Assembly: GCA_034387635.1 (NCBI GenBank)
Contig: JAOANU010000025.1
Location: forward strand, 154,001 to 218,000
Direction: 5' to 3'
Length of the DNA: 64,000 bases
Source of the DNA: Rhodosporidiobolus odoratus
Lineage: Eukaryota; Basidiomycota; Microbotryomycetes; Sporidiobolales; Sporidiobolaceae
Shown in pieces: positions 1-9,992 of the stretch. The notes beneath the pieces are model-generated. The model saw only the letters and a list, made by a program, of their open reading frames with translations. It was not told where the DNA came from and did not search any database. The translations under genes were made by a program, and so were the position numbers. The first letter of the stretch is position 1, and each line of letters opens with the position of its first letter.

Positions 1-13
1 GGATGGCAATGAA

Positions 14-44
14 CAACGACGACGACGACAACGACGACGACGAG
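14..44. repeat. GAC/AAC trinucleotide microsatellite
   Basis: A short run of GAC units interrupted by AAC lies just left of the stop codon of the GH20 gene, in its 3' flank. It is a simple-sequence tract with no coding role that I can see. Confidence 0.6.
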
Positions 45-194
45 CACAAGAGGAGGTGTTAAGTATATGGGTTCGAAGGCGCCTGAGGTGATGAATAAGA
101 AACGGTCCTTGTAGCAAGAGCCGAAGAAGGACGATTCCGTCGGTCGGTCGATGTCCAAGGAGGATGAGGTAGTTCCGTCATGTAAGGTCCCCGC

Positions 195-3100
195 TCAAAC
201 GTACTGCGGCCGAGAGCAGCGCGCGTAGTCGAGCATGAGGTTGTGACCATTCGGATAGATCGTTTCGAGCGGTACCTCGAGTTCCTCGATTCGAGGTACA
301 GTTCCAGCGAGGTAGCCGATCAGGCGTTCGTGCATTGTTTCCAGTCGGGAAGAGAGACCGCCGTACCGAAGGTCGAGGACCTCGAAGCCGAAAGGTTTGT
401 AGAGGGCGAACCAGTTCGACCTAGTGGCAAAGAGGAGAATGGCGTCAGCCCAGATTCCTCGCTGACTTTCAGGCAGAACAAGCCGAAGAAAGGCAAGTTG
501 ACGCACCGGTGCAGCCTATGCAGTTCCTTCACCAACGATCTTAACCTGCTGATCCTGCTCTGTGAGCCTTCCCCGCCCAGAGCCTCCAGCTCCTGCCTGT
601 CGCCGGCGGTGTAGGCCGCCACGAGGCGCTCTCGAAGGTGGCACTTCAGACTCAGCACGCTTGCGAGGAGGTAAGGCAGACGGAGACGACTATTCGCAGG
701 ATGCGAGTCGATGGAGTGAGGGGTTGAGACGGACGTCATCGTAGTGTAGGAAGGTGAGAGGGCTTGCTCTAGATACGAAGCGAGGTGCGAGTAGTGCGAT
801 TCGAGGTCGTGGCCTCGGTACTGAGGTGAGAGAAAAGAGAAGAACGGTTCTGCGAGGCGGCATATGTCGGCTCAATGAGGTTTGCGCGAGTCCGAGGAGG
901 AGAACTCACCCTCCCAAAGAAGGTACTTGGCCAGATTAGGCGTGTAATGCGTAGCTTTATCTATCGGTTGACTTTCCGCTTGCGTGTCGCTGCAAAAGGG
1001 TCGAGAGCGTCAGATACGCAGTGCAGTACGTAACAGCAAAGGAAGAACTCACTCGAGTTTCGAAGCGTAGACATAGTCGTCGAAGTCACCCCCGACAACG
1101 CCGTCGAACTTCCGCCTGATCAGACTGGCGTCGACCTCGTCTACATCCCGAGGGGAGTAGGCCAACTCTGCTTGGTACAGCAAGCCGGGCAGGGCCGAGT
1201 AGAGGTCGTGTTCATTGCCCTCGTCGCCCCAGATTGTGGTCATCACACTGCAAGGTAAGAGCGCAGTCGCACAAGGGTCAGACTCGAGCCAAGCGATGCC
1301 GAGAGCAAGAGGAGAGAACGAGACTCACTGCTTGACCCCGGCATTCGCATCCTTGCTCGCTTTCATGCTAGCTCGGACCGTTGCGAAAGTGAAAGGCAGA
1401 GCCGTCCAGAAGCTATGATGCACAACGAGGTCAGCCTTTCGCCTCAGACTTTACGATAGGGAAACGCACGCACCGGCTCCAAGTCCACACGCCGCTCGCC
1501 ATGAAGGGCGCCTTCCCTGCAAGTTGCCAATGCTGGGCGATCTTTGCCGTATAAGGGCGAGAGTCGGTGTGATAGTAGCTGCGTGCATGAAGCATTGTGA
1601 GCAAAGTTCGTGCTGGCAGAGCCAGGAACACTTTGACTGACTCCCAGAAAACCGTGCCAACCTCGTCTGGGATCGAGTTGGCCAACTCTTCCGTGACGAC
1701 AGAGTTCGGGTCATAGTAGCCAGACAAGGCGTTGTTCTTCGCCGGCAGACAGAAGAGCACTGTAGGATTCGGGGTGAGGTCGCGGTCAAGACGAATGAGT
1801 AACAGGAAACGACATACTGTCGGACCAGATCATAGGTTCCAACCCGGCTTTCGTGCACATCTTGCTTACTCGTCGCAGATGTTCAACGAACTAAGATGGG
1901 TCAAGGGTAAGCTCGGGATCACTGCAGCGTAATGAGAATGTCCACGTACGACTTGCGTTCCTTCCTTGTACCCAAACAGCTGCCTGTATCTCCCCTCGCT
2001 TACGCCATGAGCCTCGTCCATACCGATATGGATGCGCTTCGAGCGAAGTGGACCAGAAATGGCGTAGATCATCTGGCAAGGGCGGCGTCAGCTTCTCTCT
2101 TCCGCTACAACATCAAGCAAGAGAAGGACGGCACCTTCTCGATGAACTGGTAAGTCTCCTCGCTGTCTGCCAGAAGAACTTCGGCAGTATCGCGCAAATG
2201 AGCGTATTTGGGCCATTGTAGCATTTGACCACTGTGAACAAGTTGGGAGGTTTCAGCAGCAGAAAGATCAAAGAGGAAAGAGGCGTGCGCACAGATGTCC
2301 GAGGGTCTGAATACATGCGATGACTTCGATCCCTCTGCAGAGGTACGGAATGAGCGGAAGCGCCGCGAAGCAACCGTAGGTGGCGCTCACAGTGAAAAGG
2401 CGTAATCATCGATCTCGCGCAACTCGCTGTCGGTGTATCCGCCTCGGAAGTAGCCGAAGAAGCTCTCGCCCGGGATCTTGTAGGTGTCTTCACAGTAGAG
2501 CTGCGCACATAAGACTGCGTTCAGTGGTGGATAGGCAGGACAAGGCACAGAGCAACCCTTGCCTGCAGCATGTTAAGCCCACTCAACGCCATGAACCGCA
2601 GTAGATACTTGACACTCTCGACTCGGAGCACGCCATTCCTAGAGCAGTCGATCATAACGCTGTACGGAATTTGTGAGTTTCTCGCCAACTTGAGAAGGTC
2701 CCGAACGTAGGCTTGGAGAGATCCGGTGAGAAGGTTGAGAAAGCGCACCCGACGGTCTCGAACAAACATTGCTCGCTGCGCCTGAGCTGCTGTCCCACTT
2801 TCCCGCTCCATTTTATCTCGCCTTGTGCCGACTGCGAGCCACTGTTCACCTCGACGGGAACTTGCTCAGCACCATCACCATCCGTGTCCATGGCACTACC
2901 GTTCGCGACGTGGTCAGCAGGAAGATTCGGTACGTCGGCAGCCGAAGTGAACGATGTTAGGCCGCGAGAAACGGCTAGGACATGTCCGAGAGCGCGGTAA
3001 GCTGGAGAAGGAAGAAACGGGTCCGCCATCAGAATGCCAACTACCAGACTGATTGACCTTGGGTGATATCACAGTGGAGAGGGACGCACCTTCGATGGGT

Positions 3101-3550
3101 CGACTGTACGAGACTGTGATGATGAATTCTTGCCCTTCGGGCACGGCGGTAAAGTCGTCCTGCGAGCACTCGATCTGCATAGCACCCGGCGCCAAGTCGA
3201 CGCGCTTGACAAATCTATTTGGGCCAAGAATGAGTCACAACGGTGCATTTCGATAGCAGTATGAGCACTCACCGGACCACCCAGATCCAACCTCCCTCAG
3301 CGGTGAAAGGAGCCTTGTCCCCTTCGATTACTCGCACATTCTCCCTGACCGATCCTGCTGCAACCTCACTCAAGCCATACTGTAGCTCCTGTGGGATGCT
3401 TGCGCTCGGTAGAACGAGACTGATGCGAGGGGTGGTCGAGGTGGGGAGAGACCGGGCGGAGAGTGAGCGTTGAGGTATCGAAGGGCGGACTTGTAGTGGT
3501 GCCGGTAAGGTGGATGTCAATGATGCTATCGGACTTGCAGTAGAAGCCAT
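195..3550 (-). CDS. Glycoside hydrolase family 20 beta-N-acetylhexosaminidase (GcnA-like)
   Basis: Probably removes terminal N-acetylhexosamine from glycans by GH20 substrate-assisted catalysis. The start is the ATG at 3548-3550 and the stop is at 195-197, with many short introns. The N-terminus is Ser/Pro-rich with no clear signal peptide, so a cytosolic enzyme is likely. Family signatures appear in order on the minus strand. The barrel opening [20 protein letters not shown] lies near 2640. [20 protein letters not shown], with the following [11 protein letters not shown], lies near 2420-2490. The catalytic Asp-Glu pair sits in [12 protein letters not shown], near 2006-2041. GVWTWSR lies near 1490. 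[19 protein letters not shown] lies near 1180-1240. A C-terminal domain holds [16 protein letters not shown]. This set fits the GcnA-like branch of GH20 better than secreted fungal chitobiases. The family call is firm; the substrate is inferred. Confidence 0.85.
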
Positions 3551-3627
3551 CCTGTACGTGTGAGAACAGCGGCGATTGCTGGCGGCGACGTCAAGCGTAC
3601 AGGGGCGGTGTTTGCATTACACTTGCC

Positions 3628-3658
3628 TTACCTTTGAGCAAATTCTACTCAAAGGTAA
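3628..3658. repeat. Perfect 11-bp inverted repeat in a divergent promoter
   Basis: TTACCTTTGAG at 3628-3638 and its exact reverse complement CTCAAAGGTAA at 3648-3658 flank a 9-nt spacer. The dyad lies between the start of the GH20 gene (-, 3550) and that of the membrane-protein gene (+, 3945), about 80 bp upstream of the GH20 ATG. It could be a binding site for a dimeric regulator or a hairpin in the GH20 5' leader. The sequence alone does not decide. Confidence 0.55.
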
Positions 3659-3944
3659 TTGTCAATTCCCGCCTCTGCGCTGAGTTCCTCAACGCTTCAG
3701 CGTCCTTCTGCTACTCCTCTAGTATGTCGCACAGCGTAGACTTTTAATCGATTCAAAGCTCTTGACATTCAATCCGACTTCTGCTCAGATGGCCGTGTCA
3801 TCTGCTCCGCGGCGCTCATCGCTCCCCTGTGCCGGAAAAAACGCCCTGGCGCCAGTGGCTCTGCCGTTGTCGTTTCTCTGCTTTCTTCGAGCTTTCCTGC
3901 TCGCTGCGTCTTCTGTGAGACACGACGCGTACCCATAGGCAGCG

Positions 3945-4863
3945 ATGTCGATGCAAAATGGGCAACAGGTGCGCTTTTTCGTCCTCCCTTCCCTCCCGCC
4001 ATGGCTTTCGAGCTGGGCTGCCATCCTGGCCTCTGTCAGCTTTGTCTCCGTGAGCGCTGCCACTGACGAACTTTGCCCGCAGTGGAACTGGCGAGCGCAC
4101 CTTCCGCAACTTGGCTGGACAGCCCTCGTTGTGGTGGTGCCGTTGAGTCAGCTGGTTCCGATCTACTACTACACCCGTCAGGTGCTGTGTTGGCAGTTCA
4201 TCATGTGCGTCAAAAGTATAACAGAGCAATCACTGTCCCGACTGCTGAAACCCTTTTCTCTTTCTCAGCGATGCCGTCCTCGCGGTGTTATCTTTCGGTG
4301 GCTTCAATGGCATAGTGTCAGCCTTTCAGAATGCCAGCTTCTCCGACTTCAAACTCCAGATTGGTCTCGGCACCGGGCTGCCCTACCTGGCCTGTATAGG
4401 ACGTGCGTCGGTGTTTTCTTTCAGTCGATTTTTTCGATTTCTTCCAAGAACCGCACTTACCAGGCGCCTGCTGCAGTGTCTCTGTGGGTCATCTGGGATG
4501 ATTCCATGCACACTGCCCCTCAGCTTCGTGGCTCTGGTGGCGGCTATAACAACATGTCAGGCGGGTCCAACAGTAATTACAACAGCCAGGGGATGATGGA
4601 GCTCGGCGCAACTAGGCATTCGAAAAGGTCGAGGCGCGGGCGCAGAGAAGCCGAAGCCTTCTTGGAAGAGGCGGAGGAGGGCTTGAGCAGGTTTGATAAA
4701 GCGGTAAGCCAGAAGAGGGCGGAGGCGGCGAAGAAATTGGTACGGCCACTGTGTCTCTTTTCCCCAACCTCTCCAGGAACTGAGATCCTGCGGGCGGTCA
4801 TATCCTCTGACTGACTCACTCGAACCTTCTTTCGAACAGCGGGAGGCTGCTGCAGCGGTGTAG
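3945..4863 (+). CDS. Small multi-pass membrane protein, unrecognised
   Basis: I do not recognise the family. The model starts at ATG 3945 (MSMQNGQQ) and joins exons across three GTGCGC/GTGCGT introns and one GTACGG intron, giving roughly 200 residues. About three hydrophobic segments are visible: WTALVVVVPLSQLVPIYYY, then IDAVLAVLSFGGFNGIV, then LGTGLPYLACIGLSLWVIW. A Gly/Asn/Ser-rich linker and a charged, Arg/Glu/Ala-rich tail (RRGRREAEAFLEEAEEGL) follow. The tail is likely cytosolic and helical. The last exon is very short and ends REAAAAV-stop at 4863. The frame stays open for about 85 codons beyond that stop, so the 3' end is the weakest part of the model. The next gene downstream encodes a similar-sized membrane protein on the same strand. 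Confidence 0.55.
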
Positions 4864-5297
4864 CGCATCGTTCGCCATCCCACCCTCAACCTGATCTTCA
4901 GATTCAAGATCCTGCTTCCCCTTCTTTATACCCATTGCGGAAGGCACAAGGTCTCTTATCCTTTCGTCGTCGGGACTACGTGGTACTACGTTGGCAGGCT
5001 AGTTAGACGAGATGTCCTGTTCCGCTGTTGCGGGTGCACAGCCTCCTGCATTTTCAGCTCATTCCGGACCCCTCTCCGGACATGCGCCGGCTTGTCCGCC
5101 CCTTGAGTTGCTTTGCTTTTTCTCGTCGCTGTCCCACTGAGCTCTTGCCTCCATTGGCACTCATGAGCGAGATGGTGAGCGGTTCCTAACACTCTTGCAT
5201 CACCCCCCTCTCAGTCTCGCCTTCTGGAGCTGACCGGCATCTTCGCCCTCCGAAGAGTGACTGGGCAACCTGCGGACTCGTATGCGTCTGTCTCTTC

Positions 5298-6236
5298 ATG
5301 AGCGGAGGATCAGGAGTTGCTATCTGTATCCTGAGAGGCTGCGGTACGCTATGCTTTGTGTACGTCCATTCTTTTCCTTTTTTTGTGCCGCTTGGGCAGG
5401 CGATCCTTGCTGACTAGCCCTGTTTCTGTTCGCATGACAGTGACTGCTGCTTACAAATGATCGCTGGGCCTGTCATGCTGGCGGGAATGGCCGCTACAGT
5501 CGCGAAATCCAATTTTGGCGACACCATGACCAGTTCGACAAATTCGGACGGTACAATCACGATTGGTAATACGCAGGCGGATGAGTTGTCGAAGAAGGTC
5601 GGTATGTGGTGGATAGCTGGAGCAGCCCTTTACTGGATGGCCGTTGGCAGTGCGTTGCGTTTTCATCTTCCTTTTTCCTCTTACTTCTCTCCTCTCCTTG
5701 ATATCTGTTGCCCTGGACTGATCGCATATTTCGCTCATTTTCGCCGTGCGTAGTGGGTATCTGGATCGTCTGTCAGGTACGCGGCCACTGTAATCACCAT
5801 TAGCTGCAAGAACTGATCTTTTCCCTTCTTCCGTTTCCCCACCTGCTCTCACCGCCCTTCAACCCTTGCAGGACAACCCCTCGGGTCGCGCCTCCACCAT
5901 GCAGTCACTCGGCACACGTCGCACCAACCGTCGCAGGAAAAACCGTGTCCCTCGAAATGCTCTTGCTACCCACCTACCTGCGACGCCGCCTAGACTGGAC
6001 ACGAAGCCTACACAACTTTCCGAGAGGAGTCCAGAGTCCGAGTCTGAAGTTAGTGAGGAAGAAAAAAGATGGCTTAGTAGTGAAAGTGAAGAGGAGAGAT
6101 CGGCTGTGAGGAGGCGGAACAGAGATGGGGAGGGAGAAAAAGTGCGCTACTTATCTATTTGCCTGTCTTCCTACACGGTCGGGTTTTGACAAGACTTCGT
6201 GCTCCGCAGCGGCGATCGATGGAGAGGCTCGTATGA
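5298..6236 (+). CDS. Multi-pass membrane protein with Arg/Glu-rich tail, unrecognised; 5' end uncertain
   Basis: The supported exons read CGLVCVCLFMSGGSGVAICI, then (after an intron with donor GTACGTCC) CCLQMIAGPVMLAGMAATVA, a polar Ser/Thr/Asn loop, and MWWIAGAALYWMAVGMGIWI. That gives three to four membrane segments. The tail is basic, then acidic and Ser/Glu-rich. The start given is the first in-frame ATG (5298). The frame continues upstream through an acceptor at about 5214, so a missed first exon is likely. ATG 5012 has the right phase but meets an in-frame TGA. At the 3' end an intron GTGCGC...CCGCAG would end the protein at 6236. Without it the frame stops at 6189 after a less coding-like tail. 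No family is recognised. Confidence 0.5.
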
Positions 6237-6673
6237 CGCGGAAATGGCTCATAACCGGGAATCGAAGAGTTGTAACCAGTTGATTGATTTTTTCACTAGG
6301 CGTATCATAGCCGCGTTGTCGACTCGTTAAGCAGCAAGCGGACTTTGGGTATCCCGAGTTGCTGAGTTGTGTAACTGGAGCGCAAGAGGCTCCAACTGCT
6401 GCGTTACATTCTATCGCGGCGCACAGCGAATCAGACATGGAGTGGGGAGTTTTGCTAGATGACGATGGTGCAAGTGAGAGGTTTGCGAGGTGTACGAGGT
6501 ACAAAAACTGCTGTTCGGCGGCAGGGAGAGAGAAATGAAGGAGTGAACGACGAGTTGCGCTCTTTTCGCGGTAGGAGAGGAAGGGTAGGGGTATCTGGGT
6601 CGAGGGAGGATGGCGGCGAGGGAAGGAAGAGGCGATAAGAGTGGACAGCGAGCGAGATCGAAGGCGCGAGTGC

Positions 6674-8469
6674 TTAAGCAGCACGGCGAGCCATCTGTCA
6701 AAGGGCAAGAGAGGTAAGTATAACGAATCTGACGCGAAGAGACAATCTGACGCACGTCGATAACCTTCCACCCACCAGTCTCGAGGTTATCCAGCTCCTC
6801 CTCCACTCGGGTCAGCACCGCGACGTAGCCCACCTGTTCGATCTTGTTCTCATCACCGACGGTAACCTCGCCCGTCTTCAGGTCGCGGTAAGAGAGAACC
6901 TCTTGCGTTCGCCAAGAGACGACGTAAACGTGAACGTCATTCTCGAGAATTTTAGCGGACATGATCTGTGAGACGAGACCGAGTCAGCGCCGCGTGGCTG
7001 GAGCGTGCAGGAGGACGTACATCGAGGTTTCGAATGTCGAGAACGCGAGATTCAGAGATGAGGGAAGGCGAGATCGAATTCTGGAGAGTAGCGACAAGGA
7101 CGTTGAAGGTCTGTAGAAACACAAGGTGAGTGAAGTTGGCCCGGTTGTGTAGGTGGGAAAGGAACATACAGCTTCGGAGCACCACTGCTTGAGAGTCGGC
7201 TGATCCGCGTTGACGTACGCATCCACCAGCTCGGGCACGATGTACTCCCTCAACTCCCTCAAGAAGCTCTCCTGCGTGAAACTCGGGTCCATCTCCTTGA
7301 CCCACTTCGTCACCTTGGCGGTTTCCGTCTCATCGAACCACCGCCCGACGGTGTTGGTCACAGTGCGAGACATTACAACGAAGGGGTTGTCGGATTCTTG
7401 GTAGGAATGAGAGAAGTTGGCCATGGCATCGGCGAGAGGCTTGGGGAGGCGGGAGGAAGTGACGGCCTCCTTGTTGGCGGTTGCATGGAGTGTAACGGAT
7501 TGACCAGCGCTGACGAACGAGGACGACATGAGCATGAAGCGTCTGTATCTCGCTCGAGATGAGGTGGACGTACAGCGGATCCTCCTCGACCTTGAGTTTC
7601 CGTGCGGCAAATCCGCCTTCTTCAGATTTTCCAATCTTTGCCAACCGAGCCTGCCTTCTTCTTCGCCTCGCCTCACGATCGACATAACCGCCGTGCATAG
7701 TGTCGTTTGCGGCGTTCTCCAGCAGATCAGTAATCTCGGCAGCCACCGCCTTGTAGGCTTCGGTATCGCGAACGGGGGCGGAAGCGGTGTAGGCGGCGTC
7801 GCCAACTGCCCGCGCAGATTTCGAGAGCTACAATACGACGTTGTCAGCGCGAGCGGATAGGGAGCAGACAAAGAGGAGAGCGCACTGTTCGGACGAACGC
7901 CGTTTCTTCCATCCCCTTGAGAGCGTGCCCGACGGCATCGTTGAGCCCGATACCCGCCTTGCGTAACTCCTCGGCAGCAGCTGCCAGTCGAGGGTTCTCC
8001 TTGATGCTAGCGGTAAGCTACAGGCGGAAAGGGCGGAGTTAGCCAGTGACCCGGCATCGTTCTTCCACCTTCCCGGAGAGAAAGAGAATCGTACCCGCGC
8101 CCGTTCGTACACCTCTTTCGCGCGCTTCATCGCCTCAGAATCCTGTACCTTGCTAACCTCACCACCGAGCTGCTTAACCGAGTCCTGCCATTCCCGATTC
8201 TTTCGAACTTCATCGCGCAGAACCTCGACGAAGGCAGCAAAGGGCGAACGACCCTCGATGGTAGTGTCGTCCTCTGACTTCTTTTTTTGTTCCTGCTTCG
8301 GCTCTTGCTCCTTCTTATCTTGCTGTTCTTGACGGCGGAAGGGAGTCGAAGAGAAGGGGCGGATGGAGGCGGAGGAAGTCGATGCGACGGGGCGCGCAAG
8401 CGCGGCGGGCAAGCGAACAGGTCGAGCCTGGCGAGCTGCGTGTAGCGTTTGACGAGCAGCTTGCTTCAT
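6674..8469 (-). CDS. TIM44: TIM44, mitochondrial import inner membrane translocase subunit
   Basis: Tim44 is the matrix-side peripheral subunit of the TIM23 presequence translocase. It tethers mtHsp70 to the channel. ATG 8469 gives MKQAARQTLHAARQARPVRL, an Arg/Ala/Ser-rich stretch typical of a matrix presequence. A charged linker follows, then the family-typical SPFAAFVEVLRDEVRKNREW and the later coiled stretch. The C-terminal Tim44 domain includes DNPFVVMSRTVTNTVGRWFD, the block FLRELREYIVPELVDAYVNA, and ENDVHVYVVSWRTQEVLSYR. Short introns break the frame throughout. The last splice joins GGWKVID to MARRAA-stop at 6674, which matches how fungal Tim44 proteins usually end. The length, about 450 residues, is normal. 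An in-frame ATG 36 nt further upstream would spoil the presequence and is less likely. Confidence 0.92.
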
Positions 8470-8662
8470 AGTGTTGCGATGTATGATCAGAAATACGAAG
8501 GTCACGAAAGTTGATGAGAAAATAGCCGATTAAGTTTGACCCTTACGAACCAAAGATAATCCCTCACAACCGCAAACCTAATCAGACTACAGATAGTATT
8601 GGTAAGCCTTTCCTTACTACCCCACCCGCTCGGGCTGATCTGCGAATCTCTCATTCCCTTGC
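8470..8662. promoter_or_regulatory. Shared divergent promoter, TIM44 / MsrB
   Basis: Only 193 bp separate the TIM44 ATG (-) and the MsrB ATG (+), so both core promoters and 5' leaders must lie here. I see no clear TATA box. Co-regulation of the two genes is possible but is inference. Confidence 0.5.
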
Positions 8663-9680
8663 ATGCTCTCTCGCACTGCTGTCAACTTCCTCACCAAGCC
8701 ACGCACTCTACTCGTCGCTTCCACCTCCGTCCTCGCCGTTTCTTACCTCGCCGCCTCTCACTCTCCCATCTTTGCCGCCACACTGGGTAATCACTCTTCC
8801 CGTACCATGTCCAGCAACTCGAAGAAGTACGAAGTAGACCTCAAGCCCGAAGAATGGCAGGTCAAGCTCTCGCCCGAACAGTTCAGGGTGCGTCTTGCTC
8901 TCCTTCTCCCTTTTCCCTGATTCGAGGTGGTGCTGATGTCATTGTCGCTCTCTGCAGATCTTGCGTCAGCAGGGTACTGAACGAGCTGGCACGGGCGAGT
9001 ACGATGCGCACTACCCGGGCAAGGTGCGTGCGATGCCTCATACTGTCTTCATGTCCCTTGCCATTCCGTTTCTTCTCGCTTAGACCGCGATTGTAGAGGA
9101 AAAACTGCTCGGCAAGTCATCATGCAGCAGTCACTGACCTCGGTTTCTGACGCAGGGTGTCTACGAGTGCGCTGGATGCGGTCAAGCGCTGTACACGGCT
9201 GACACCAAGGTCCGTTCCTTCACGACCTTCTCAATCGGCTCTTCCGTGTGTTGACTCGCTTCATCGCCTCCACAGTTCAAGTCGGGTTGCGGATGTACGT
9301 CAAATCACTTCACCTAGCGGTGCTCTCACTTCGCCCGCGCCTGGCCGGTCTCTCGAGTCACGACTGACGCTTATCCTATTTAGGGCCCGCGTTCTTCGAC
9401 TCTATCCCCGGTGCGATCGACCAGCACGTCGACAACAGCTTCGGCATGCGACGCGTTGAGATTGTCTGCTCGAAGTGCGGCGGACACCAGGGTCACGTCT
9501 TCTCTGGAGAAGGTTAGCTCTTCCCCCTTTGCATCTCTTCCTCGTTCTCATCGCTGACTTGAGTGTCCTTGCGCAGCCCCCGGAGTTCGACCGACTGACG
9601 ACAGGCATTGCGTCAACTCTGTGTCCATCCGCTATAACCCCAATAGCGATCTCAAGTTTGAGGGCAAGTCGAAGGCTTGA
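8663..9680 (+). CDS. Peptide-methionine (R)-S-oxide reductase, MsrB
   Basis: Reduces methionine-R-sulfoxide in proteins. Six exons give about 198 residues ending FEGKSKA-stop at 9680. Both zinc-site Cys pairs are present: YECAGCGQ, and VEIVCSKCGGHQGH. The fold motif SGCGWPAFFDSIPGA is formed across an intron that splits the Trp codon. The catalytic Cys lies in DDRHCVNSVSIRY. The first 45 residues (MLSRTAVNFLTKPRTLLVAS and a hydrophobic stretch) look like a mitochondrial presequence or membrane anchor. A second in-frame Met at about residue 49, before MSSNSKKYEVDL, lies just ahead of the catalytic domain and could start a cytosolic form. The gene is divergent from TIM44 and convergent with the DUF2235 gene. 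Confidence 0.92.
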
Positions 9681-9992
9681 AGTTGATGGAATGAAGCGTT
9701 CGTTTCCCGCTTCTGGGGCTTTTGCGCGTTGTCTGAGCACGCTGCGGGCTGAGCATGCTATCTTCTTCCGGCTAAGCGCTTGCTGTGGACCAAAAAGAAC
9801 CCGCATACTGGAACACCTACACTTTTGTCTCCGTCCGGCTGAGACTCGTGAGATCGAATACTAGTCACTCTGATACACTAAGCTAAGCCAACATCACTCC
9901 CTACCTACAGAACTAGTGTTCATAACCTATGATAAGCCCCACCCACAGTGTCCGTATAACCACACACCTCCTTCTCTCTCTTCCCTCACAAG

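Noticed and set aside
6151..6771. Long minus-strand frame downstream of TIM44
   Set aside because: It runs across the TIM44 stop codon and last intron, has no motif, and is Ser/Leu-rich in a way typical of antisense or intron translation.
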